Source: Saliniplasma sp051745305 (GTDB taxonomy: Archaea > Thermoplasmatota > Thermoplasmata > Halarchaeoplasmatales > Halarchaeoplasmataceae). Taken from it: a stretch of DNA of 7,335 bases. Position numbers and translations under genes: made by a program. The stretch covers positions 1-7,335 of the forward strand of contig JBNJDY010000070.1 of the NCBI GenBank assembly GCA_051745305.1, in the 5' to 3' direction. A model generated the notes under the pieces. It ran no database searches, was not told the origin of the DNA, and saw only the letters and a program-made list of their open reading frames with translations. Shown here piece by piece: positions 1 through 5,147 of this stretch; the stretch's first letter is position 1, and the number at the start of each line of letters is the position of its first letter.

Positions 1-42
1 TTCTATTTTATAAAAAATGAAAAAGTGAAAAGATAAGGGTGT
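1..42 (-). terminator. T-rich transcript end of the aldolase/phosphatase gene
   Basis: Read on the minus strand, the bases just after the stop codon at 43-45 contain successive T runs (TTTTC, CTTTTTC, ATTTTTT). Archaeal RNA polymerase commonly stops at such oligo-T tracts without a strong hairpin, and no strong GC stem is seen here. The assignment rests on composition and position only. Confidence 0.5.
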
Positions 43-1146
43 TTATTCGACATCCTCGAATCTGCCTTCCAACTGTTCCATAACTGCTGGAAGTGTTGTG
101 TACTCCATATCTTCCATAGGCAATCTATGAGGTTCGAATGGGCCGTGTTTTCTCATATAATTCGCAATATTGGCAGATTCTTCTCTAGCTGGATCGAACG
201 CCGGATCATCGAATAGATCACCAGGTTCTGTAAGATTACCATCTTTCATTTGGAAACCGAGTGCTACAGCCCTTGGAGGGCCATCGAAACGTGTACACAT
301 CGCGTCTTTCACACCTACAGGCATTATAGGTCCGTTGTGGCTTCCTCTCATCCAACCAGAAACTAAGAATGGGTGCGCAAATGGCTCTAAAACTTCTCCG
401 AGAGCAGGTAATCCTGATTGAGCTCTTACAACAGCTACCGGATCGTCTTTTCCAACATACTCACCGGCTATCTGGTACAATTTCTCTGTACTTATTGCGG
501 CGACGGGTTCATCTCCTGGAAGTTTTCCTTCTTTTGGATAAACTCTCTTTATAACAAATCTCCCCTTTGCACCTATAAGAGCCAGTATATCATACATCTC
601 TTCAGGTGTTTCCATCATTATCCTTTTATCTTCCTTTATATCCCAAATTTCAAAGACAAATCCGTTATGAATAGATGGATCTATAACTAAACCAGCGGTA
701 TTGAACGGATCTGCGAACATCTTGAATATCGGTAGATTGAAGGCTCCCGGTTCTGTTTTATCCATTAAAAATGCAACAATGGGTTCTGCCTTTCTTGGTG
801 TGAATTCTATCTCTGCTATTCCCGGTCCCATACCTTTGATATTTCCTGAAAATGCGTCTGATAATAGGTCCTGACCAGCTCCGTAAAGTCCCAACTCTTT
901 AGCTTTTTCTGTTGCTTTTTTGAAAGTATCCCATGCCAATGAATGGATATCCTCTGAATCTTCTCCCTTCTCATGTGTCATTATCAATTCAAGATCGTCC
1001 CCACAATGCGTCACATGGTAATCTAGTAACAAATCACTTTTCTCTAGACTTTCTTTTGCTACTTTTTCTAGTTCAGGGTGGACTTTGGCATGGCCAGGAT
1101 GGCCGCCTACATCTGCTTTTATGATACTGAAGGTTATTTTACTCAT
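43..1146 (-). CDS. fbp: Bifunctional fructose-1,6-bisphosphate aldolase/phosphatase
   Basis: This 367-residue protein is the archaeal-type (class V) FBP aldolase/phosphatase. The family condenses dihydroxyacetone phosphate with glyceraldehyde 3-phosphate and then dephosphorylates the product to fructose 6-phosphate, which makes gluconeogenesis one-way. It is cytosolic and Mg-dependent. The N-terminus shows the metal-binding pattern KADVGGHPGH (residues 10-19), followed by HCGDD (47-51). GEYVGKDDP (228-236) holds Tyr230 and Lys233, which appear to match the Tyr and Schiff-base Lys of characterised crenarchaeal enzymes. SGWMRGSHNGPIMPV (263-277), RFDGPPR (286-292) and the C-terminal EYTTLP (348-353) are also family hallmarks. 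Length is about normal, so the gene looks complete and functional. Eleven of twelve Arg codons are AGA/AGG, which sets the local codon baseline. The start is supported by the conserved N-terminal motif and a TATA box about 23 bp upstream. It faces away from the Mth938-like gene. Confidence 0.96.
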   Translation of the reverse strand: MSKITFSIIKADVGGHPGHAKVHPELEKVAKESLEKSDLLLDYHVTHCGDDLELIMTHEKGEDSEDIHSLAWDTFKKATEKAKELGLYGAGQDLLSDAFSGNIKGMGPGIAEIEFTPRKAEPIVAFLMDKTEPGAFNLPIFKMFADPFNTAGLVIDPSIHNGFVFEIWDIKEDKRIMMETPEEMYDILALIGAKGRFVIKRVYPKEGKLPGDEPVAAISTEKLYQIAGEYVGKDDPVAVVRAQSGLPALGEVLEPFAHPFLVSGWMRGSHNGPIMPVGVKDAMCTRFDGPPRAVALGFQMKDGNLTEPGDLFDDPAFDPAREESANIANYMRKHGPFEPHRLPMEDMEYTTLPAVMEQLEGRFEDVE

Positions 1147-1162
1147 TTTATCCCTACAACAA

Positions 1163-1174
1163 GGTATAAATAAG
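1163..1174 (-). promoter_or_regulatory. TATA box of the aldolase/phosphatase gene (leaderless promoter)
   Basis: On the minus strand this site reads CTTATTTATACC, a good archaeal TATA box. Its centre lies about 23-26 bp before the ATG at 1146-1144, the usual distance from TATA centre to transcription start. The mRNA would therefore start at or next to the start codon. No Shine-Dalgarno sequence precedes the ATG, which agrees with a leaderless transcript. Confidence 0.6.
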
Positions 1175-1210
1175 TTACATAAAAGATTATCGATTTGCAG
1201 AAACTAATAA

Positions 1211-1226
1211 GGATAAAATTTTAAAA
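1211..1226 (+). promoter_or_regulatory. BRE/TATA promoter of the Mth938-like gene (leaderless)
   Basis: The plus strand has a purine-rich stretch (GGATAAAA) running into ATTTTAAAA, centred about 27 bp before the ATG at 1249. That is where an archaeal BRE/TATA pair would sit for a transcript starting at the start codon. No ribosome binding site is seen. With the opposing TATA box at 1163-1174, the two promoters lie back to back within about 100 bp. Confidence 0.5.
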
Positions 1227-1248
1227 CTTTCTCAACTAATAAAAAAAT

Positions 1249-1593
1249 ATGAAAAACAAGTTCATAGAGGGCTACAAATTTGGGAAAATCAAGATAAATG
1301 ATAAGGTTTACACCGATGATGTAATATTACTAGGTGATCAAGTGAAAGAAGGATGGTGGAGAGAAAAAGGTCACAATCTTTCAATAGGAGATTTACAGGA
1401 AATAATTGATTTCGAACCTGAATTATTGATAATTGGCAGGGGTAGTTCAGGGAGATTAAGTGTTCCTGGGTCATTGAACTCAAATGTCGATTTTAAAATA
1501 AAATCATATCCTACTGAAAAAGCTTGTAAAGTTTACAATGAAGAACTAAAAAAAGATAAAAAGGTAGCTGCTGCCTTTCATCTCACTTGCTAG
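1249..1593 (+). CDS. Mth938-like domain protein (DUF498/NDUFAF3 type)
   Basis: This 114-residue protein fits the Mth938 fold family, small single-domain proteins conserved in archaea and bacteria and related to the mitochondrial complex I assembly factor NDUFAF3. The biochemical role is not established. Visible hallmarks are YTDDVILLGD (21-30), the basic-aromatic WWREKGH (36-42), LLIIGRGSSGRLSVP (59-73, the family's glycine-rich loop), PTEKACKVYN (87-96) and the C-terminal VAAAFHLTC. The length is typical and the ends look complete. The stop lies within the 3' end of the convergent FAH-family gene, with an 11-bp overlap. It has its own promoter and forms no obvious operon. The family assignment is firm, the function unknown. 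Confidence 0.9.
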   Translation: MKNKFIEGYKFGKIKINDKVYTDDVILLGDQVKEGWWREKGHNLSIGDLQEIIDFEPELLIIGRGSSGRLSVPGSLNSNVDFKIKSYPTEKACKVYNEELKKDKKVAAAFHLTC

Positions 1594-2323
1594 GTTCAAC
1601 AAAATAATTTCTAAGTGTACCTATTCCGTCTATCTCGACTTCAACTGTATCTCCATCGTGTAACTGTCCTACACCTTCCGGAGTACCAGTTGCAATTATA
1701 TCTCCTCTCTCCAAGGTCATATACTTAGTGATTTCCTCGATAAGGTCAGGAACTGAGAAGTACATGTTATCGATTGTCGAATTTTGTTTGACCACGTCAT
1801 TTAATCTCAACTGTATTCTTGCATCATCAGAAACAGATTCACACGGAACGACAACAGGTCCAACAGGACCCGAATTATCGAATGATTTCGCTCTCACCCA
1901 GTTCTTCTCCCATTTTTGATCATCCCTGTTAGTTACATCTATGAAACAAGAATATCCCTCTACAAAATCTAAGGCATCTTCCCTACTGACATTCTTACAC
2001 TTTTCTCCAATAATTACTGCCAGTTCAGCCTCGTAATCCATCCTCCTTTTTCCCTCTAATAATTCAATTGTATCTTCATGACCGGCAATGCAGTTAGGTG
2101 TTTTTATAAATAAAAGTGGTTTCTCTGGGAGTTTATTATCCATCTCTTCAGCATGTTTTAAATAGTTTCTACCTACACAGATTATTTTACTAGGTACTGA
2201 AGGAGATAATATATCAACATCACTTGGATCATATAACAAATTTCCAGATTCTATACCGTGTTCTTTCCAATCCCCAAGCATTACCGTTCCTGTTTCGTCT
2301 GAGAATCTTACTTTTCTCCGCAT
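1583..2323 (-). CDS. Fumarylacetoacetate hydrolase (FAH) family protein
   Basis: This 246-residue protein belongs to the FAH superfamily, whose members hydrolyse, decarboxylate or isomerise small keto acids with a bound divalent metal (fumarylpyruvate hydrolase, oxaloacetate tautomerase or decarboxylase, HpcE-type isomerase). Conserved parts are KIICVGRNYLKHAEEM (46-61), the metal-ligand motif YEAELAVIIG (97-106, Glu98 and Glu100), DVTNRDDQ (129-136, Asp129 as third ligand), AKSFD (145-149) and ATGTPEGVG (211-219). The catalytic core is complete and the length suits the short single-domain class. Sequence alone does not fix the substrate. Twelve of thirteen Arg codons are AGR, as in the aldolase gene. 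Only 6 bp separate its ATG from the upstream minus-strand frame, which suggests co-transcription; a GAAAG just before the ATG is at best a weak ribosome binding site. Its 3' end overlaps the Mth938-like gene. Confidence 0.93.
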   Translation of the reverse strand: MRRKVRFSDETGTVMLGDWKEHGIESGNLLYDPSDVDILSPSVPSKIICVGRNYLKHAEEMDNKLPEKPLLFIKTPNCIAGHEDTIELLEGKRRMDYEAELAVIIGEKCKNVSREDALDFVEGYSCFIDVTNRDDQKWEKNWVRAKSFDNSGPVGPVVVPCESVSDDARIQLRLNDVVKQNSTIDNMYFSVPDLIEEITKYMTLERGDIIATGTPEGVGQLHDGDTVEVEIDGIGTLRNYFVEPSK

Positions 2324-2329
2324 AATCTT

Positions 2330-2584
2330 TCAAAAATGGTGATCGTTCAAATAGTTTTCTAAACAATACTGAATATATTCAATTATAAGAAAAATACCTG
2401 GTAACTCACTAACGTTCGCTCCCCATTTGTATACAACTACGGCTTGATTCCCGATGAATGCTTTATCATTAATATGCACTTCATCTTTTTTCATTCTCCA
2501 TTTTTTAAACCTATATTTATAAATCCATTCTATGTCTTTGGATACGAAGTTTAACAAATAAAACACTTTCCTATTTATGGCCAT
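2330..2584 (-). CDS. Hypothetical protein, second half of a two-frame locus
   Basis: This 84-residue reading frame is not recognised. It is rich in aromatic and basic residues (for example IEWIYKYRFKKWRMKKDE) and ends with a moderately hydrophobic stretch around LPGIFLIIEYIQYCL. No signal peptide or known catalytic motif is seen. Its frame is closed by a TGA directly before the ATG, and no Shine-Dalgarno sequence precedes it. The ATG lies inside the last codons of the upstream frame (10-bp overlap), so it is either translationally coupled or the continuation of that frame after a frameshift. It ends 6 bp before the FAH-family gene, which suggests a shared transcript. A real protein is plausible but unproven. 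Confidence 0.45.
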   Translation of the reverse strand: MAINRKVFYLLNFVSKDIEWIYKYRFKKWRMKKDEVHINDKAFIGNQAVVVYKWGANVSELPGIFLIIEYIQYCLENYLNDHHF

Positions 2585-2829
2585 TCAATAACTGTCAAAT
2601 CTATATGATCTAGATTTAATTCTTCCAATAACCATTTTGATTCTTCTCTATATGGCTTCCTATTCATATTACTATGTACGTAAAATTTTTTGACTGGTTC
2701 ATATCTTCTTATATTTTTGCTAGATGAAGATATCGGAATAGTATCATTGTGTTCCTTATTCTCCAGCAATATACTGAGGAATTCTGAAAAGAAATCCTCA
2801 TCTCGATGGAATTTGCATGCAAATTCCAT
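2575..2829 (-). CDS. Hypothetical protein, first half of a two-frame locus
   Basis: This 84-residue frame is not recognised. Its first eight codons (MEFACKFH) are the 24-bp palindrome itself. A stop lies three codons upstream in the same frame, so no longer start exists and the native N-terminus may be lost. The body is charged and looks like a folded alpha/beta domain, with KKFYVHSNMNRKPYREESK then WLLEELNLDHIDLTVIEWP, a strand-helix-strand-like pattern that I cannot tie to a family. It overlaps the next frame by 10 bp at TGGCCATAA, where a one-base shift would join both into one protein of about 165 residues. It may be a gene truncated by the rearrangement that left the transposase remnant upstream. 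Confidence 0.4.
   Translation of the reverse strand: MEFACKFHRDEDFFSEFLSILLENKEHNDTIPISSSSKNIRRYEPVKKFYVHSNMNRKPYREESKWLLEELNLDHIDLTVIEWP
2806..2829. repeat. Perfect 24-bp palindrome at the transposase-remnant junction
   Basis: Twelve bases are followed by their exact reverse complement, centred on TGCATGCA with outer arms beginning ATGGAATT. The symmetry breaks at both sides (G at 2805, T at 2830). It abuts the point where transposase similarity stops and the unidentified reading frame begins. It could be a protein binding site, a scar of an element end, or a small inverted duplication formed at a repair junction. Confidence 0.85.
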
Positions 2830-2831
2830 TA

Positions 2832-3215
2832 TACATCATGAACTTTGTTGTTGTCTATCTTTACGCCATGTTTTTCTCTCAGATGTTCAGCGATAGCCAC
2901 AGCACCCCTACGAAATTTTTTTCAGATTTCCTTTATCTGTTCTATCAATTCTCCTGAGTACTTTCTAGTTTTCTTTCTACCTTACTTTTTCAACTTTGGA
3001 ATATTACCAGTTTCTCTGTATTCTTGAGCTAACTGCTGAATCCGTCGGTGACTACGGTCGAAGTTCTCTGCTGCTTTAACAGCGGATAATCACTGATCAA
3101 CAACTCATATGGCTATCTTCTTGACTTGAACGTTGCTCAGTACCATAGAATCATTATTGTCATCACTACTTAAATTCCGCAGGAATCTATCCCTGCTAGT
3201 TTCGGAAAAATATTT
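2832..3215 (-). pseudogene. Transposase/integrase N-terminal remnant (IS481-like), five in-frame stops
   Basis: In one constant minus-strand frame from an ATG at 3146-3144, the translation begins MVLSNVQVKKIAI and continues with LSAVKAAENFDRSHRRIQQL, EYRETGNIPKLKK, GRKKTRKYSGELIEQIKEI, then RRGAVAIAEHLREKHG and KIDNNKVHDV. This is the helix-turn-helix N-terminal part of DDE transposases of the IS481/integrase-core kind common in archaea. Five stops interrupt it: TGA at 3107-3105 and 3092-3090, TAA at 2984-2982, TGA at 2924-2922, TAA at 2831-2829. Each is one base from a plausible sense codon, and no frameshift is needed over about 105 codons. The frame stays open upstream to 3215 (a TGA sits at 3216-3218). 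The catalytic DDE domain is absent; similarity stops at the palindrome. The class is fairly certain, the exact IS family less so. Confidence 0.8.
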
Positions 3216-3349
3216 TCAGAATAACTTGACGAAATTTTTTCCAGATAATACACAAAATGTTGTGACAAAAGGTTTTTATTAAAAAGTAATACAAAACTAT
3301 AATAATAACCAATTAGATGGAATTATAGGAAGGAAAGCCGTTACGTATA

Positions 3350-3373
3350 ACTTGTTTTTAACATAAAACAAGT
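3350..3373 (+). repeat. Inverted repeat/hairpin, 9-bp stem
   Basis: ACTTGTTTT and AAAACAAGT form a perfect 9-bp stem around the 6-base loop TAACAT. It lies about 75 bp before the DUF2254 start codon. The stem is AT-rich and lacks a following T run, so an operator or RNA structure in the leader is as likely as a terminator. Confidence 0.55.
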
Positions 3374-3397
3374 GAATTTGGCATATTAAGACTGATG

Positions 3398-3417
3398 TTC
3401 AATTAGTACTAATCGAA
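3398..3417. promoter_or_regulatory. 20-bp near-perfect palindrome, possible operator
   Basis: TTCAATTAGTACTAATCGAA is symmetric except for one base pair; the inner 12 bp (ATTAGTACTAAT) are perfect. It lies 28-48 bp before the DUF2254 ATG, where a dimeric regulator could overlap the promoter. There is no regulator gene in the window to pair with it, so the role is inferred. Confidence 0.4.
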
Positions 3418-3445
3418 TAAGCGTAATGGAGAGACAGGTGAGATT

Positions 3446-4774
3446 ATGAAAACTAGACTAGTCAATATATGGGAAAATGTACGCAATAGTTTCTGGTTTG
3501 TCCCTATCTTAATGGTTTTTTTGGCAATCGGGCTATCATTTGTCTTAGTTGCTCTAGATAGAATGATAGAACCGGAGAATCTTCGTGCCTTTGACTTTTT
3601 GTATGGGGGTGGACCAGAAGGGGCCCGATCTATACTATCGACGATTGCAGGTTCCATGATAACTGTTGCTGGGGTCATATTCTCAATTACAATTGTTGCT
3701 TTGGCCTTGACTTCTTCTCAATTCGGACCCCGTTTATTAAGGAATTTTATGCAAGATACAAGTAATCAGATTGTGCTCGGAACATTTATTTCTACCTTTA
3801 TATACTGTTTGCTTGTTCTTCGGTCAGTCAATAATGTTGATGGCAGCGTCTTTGTACCCGGTATTGCAGTTACGTTTGCGATAATTCTAGCTGTAATGAA
3901 TGTTGGAGTCCTTATTTATTTCATTCATCACGTATCAACTTCTATACAAGCAGATCAGGTGGTTGCAGCAGTTTACGATGAACTATCAGAGGATATAGAA
4001 CGGCTTTTTCCTGAAGAATTAGGATGCAAATTGGCGCAGGATGAAGAAAATAGGGGTGGACAGGAACCAACAATAGACAAATATACCTACACCAATGACA
4101 TCACCGCTTCGAAAAACGGTTATTTACGATCTATTGATAATGATAGTCTTTTAAAAATAACAGAAGAACATGATTTTCTTGTTCATATATCGTTCCGCCC
4201 AGGAGAATTTATTGTCAAGGGGAGTACTCTGGCTGTGTTACGAAGCAGGAAAGCAGTTGAAGAAGACTTAACTGAAAAAATAGCTAGTTATTTTATTGTC
4301 GGCTCGCAACGCAGTCCGGAACAAGATGTAGAATTTAGAATCCATCAGCTTGTTGAAATTGCGTTACGCGCCCTTTCACCTAGCATAAATGACCCCTTTA
4401 CAGCGATGGCATGCATTGATAGATTAGGCGCAACCCTTTGCTGCTTAACAAACAAAGCATTCCCGTCAGCCTTCCGTTACAGTGCTGAAGGTACACTTCG
4501 GGTTATTTCAAAACCACCGACTTTTAAAGGAATATTAAATACCGCTTTTAATCAGATTCGCCAATATGGTAGTACAAGTGTAGCAGTGACTATTAGGCTT
4601 TTAGAAACTTTGAAAATCATCGCAGGCCAAGCGCGGACTTCGGAGCAACGTCAGGCAATTCGTCAACAGGCTGATATAATTGTACGTACGAGCCAAGATA
4701 CAATAAAGGATAAAAGTGACAAAAATGATATCCAACAATGTTACCGGGATTGCCTCAATGTGCTTAATGGATAA
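3446..4774 (+). CDS. DUF2254 family integral membrane protein, probably acquired
   Basis: This 442-residue protein matches DUF2254 membrane proteins, widespread in bacteria and sporadic in archaea, with no established function. Four membrane segments lie at about 17-37, 63-89, 108-127 and 136-161, followed by a long soluble C-terminal part. Family signatures are SSQFGPRLLRNFM (90-102) just after the second helix, FIHHVSTSIQ (159-168), HISFRPGEFIVKGS (247-260) and, in the soluble part, VEFRIHQLVEIALRALSP with SINDPFTA (to 320). Length is normal and no defect is seen. GGTGA at 3437-3441, four bases before the ATG, may be the ribosome binding site. Arg is CGN in 19 of 27 codons, against 1 of 12 and 1 of 13 in the aldolase and FAH genes, so a foreign and perhaps bacterial source is likely. 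It lies between a transposase remnant and a broken signal-peptide stub. Confidence 0.93.
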   Translation: MKTRLVNIWENVRNSFWFVPILMVFLAIGLSFVLVALDRMIEPENLRAFDFLYGGGPEGARSILSTIAGSMITVAGVIFSITIVALALTSSQFGPRLLRNFMQDTSNQIVLGTFISTFIYCLLVLRSVNNVDGSVFVPGIAVTFAIILAVMNVGVLIYFIHHVSTSIQADQVVAAVYDELSEDIERLFPEELGCKLAQDEENRGGQEPTIDKYTYTNDITASKNGYLRSIDNDSLLKITEEHDFLVHISFRPGEFIVKGSTLAVLRSRKAVEEDLTEKIASYFIVGSQRSPEQDVEFRIHQLVEIALRALSPSINDPFTAMACIDRLGATLCCLTNKAFPSAFRYSAEGTLRVISKPPTFKGILNTAFNQIRQYGSTSVAVTIRLLETLKIIAGQARTSEQRQAIRQQADIIVRTSQDTIKDKSDKNDIQQCYRDCLNVLNG

Positions 4775-4810
4775 ACATAATTTGATTTACGTTACTATAT
4801 ATTACTACAA

Positions 4811-4918
4811 ATGAAGATTTTCAGACATCTAAGTTCAAATTACAGTAAGAAAGTATTTTTTCTTGCTATGGCTTCTGTCTCATAATTATCAACTTCTTTC
4901 ACATTCGCTAAAGAAGTG
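4811..4918 (+). pseudogene. Remnant of a signal-peptide-encoding gene start
   Basis: From ATG 4811 the frame reads MKIFRHLSSNYSKKVFF then LAMASVS, a TAA stop (4883-4885), then LSTSFTFAKEV and a TGA (4919-4921). If the TAA was once TTA (Leu), the 36 residues look like a bacterial-style signal peptide: basic N-region, hydrophobic core, and a cleavage-like FTFA before KEV. Beyond 4921 no coherent frame continues, so only the first codons of an exported protein would survive. It follows the DUF2254 gene by 36 bp on the same strand. The call is suggestive only, since 36 codons with one stop could occur by chance; no ribosome binding site is visible. Confidence 0.35.
4847..4864 (+). terminator. Possible terminator after the DUF2254 gene
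   Basis: AAGAAA and TTTCTT form a 6-bp stem, and the region contains a run of six T at 4856-4861. It lies about 75 bp after the stop codon at 4774. The T run would suit archaeal termination; the stem is weak. It also overlaps the possible signal-peptide stub, and both calls cannot have been functional in the same transcript layout. Confidence 0.3.
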
Positions 4919-4949
4919 TGATAAATATCACAGAATCAGAGATTTTGCT

Positions 4950-4991
4950 CACTTTTTCACTCCATTCGTTCCTCTCATGTAGTAAAAAGTG
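4950..4991 (+). repeat. Imperfect hairpin, 11-bp stem with a bulge
   Basis: CACTTTTTCACT (4950-4961) pairs with AGTAAAAAGTG (4981-4991), with one bulged C and a 19-base loop. It lies in the convergent intergenic space. It could be a transcript-end structure or the remains of a mobile-element end; nothing else decides between these. Confidence 0.4.
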
Positions 4992-5147
4992 CGAGGGAAG
5001 GGAAACTCACGCCTATTTGTATACAAAACTGAAGTTCATATTATTTCTGTATGATAACTCCTAAATTCACTCATCCTATTGATAAGGAAAAAGAAGGGTG
5101 AAATGGTTTTTCATATCTCGAGGCTACTATTGGACCTGAACATCTAT

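Larger units (their letters stand above)
3216..3445. other. Non-coding leader region upstream of the DUF2254 gene
   Basis: This AT-rich stretch separates the transposase remnant from the DUF2254 gene and has no convincing reading frame. It holds two inverted repeats (3350-3373 and 3398-3417, listed separately) and several T/A runs such as TTTTTATTAAAAA near 3275. No single promoter stands out. The segment 3229-3246 (ACGAAATTTTTTCCAGAT) repeats, with one mismatch, bases 2910-2927 of the transposase remnant in the same orientation. Terminal inverted repeats of an insertion sequence were not found. Confidence 0.5.
4775..5147. other. Intergenic region between convergent DUF2254 and surface-protein genes
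   Basis: Apart from the short stub at 4811-4918 there is no credible gene. It contains a short dyad GTGATAAATATCAC (4918-4931), a longer interrupted hairpin (4950-4991) and, on the minus strand, the T-rich CTTCTTTTTCC (about 5085-5096), which could end the surface-protein transcript about 55 bp after its stop codon. No tRNA, CRISPR or insertion-sequence end was recognised. Confidence 0.5.

Noticed and set aside
170..1124. Several plus-strand frames of 61-90 codons opposite the aldolase/phosphatase gene
   Set aside because: They lie wholly within a well-conserved gene on the other strand and show no domain features.
2690..3027. Plus-strand frames across the junction and the transposase remnant
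   Set aside because: The minus strand carries clear transposase residues in one frame; the plus-strand translations are low-complexity and hydrophobic-like from T-rich DNA.
2832..3146. TGA recoding (as Trp or another residue) in the transposase frame
   Set aside because: TAA stops also interrupt the same frame and the catalytic domain is missing, so simple decay explains it better; other genes in the window end at TGA normally.
3409..3678. Minus-strand frame opposite the start of the DUF2254 gene
   Set aside because: It overlaps the conserved N-terminal membrane segments of DUF2254 on the other strand and has no recognisable features.
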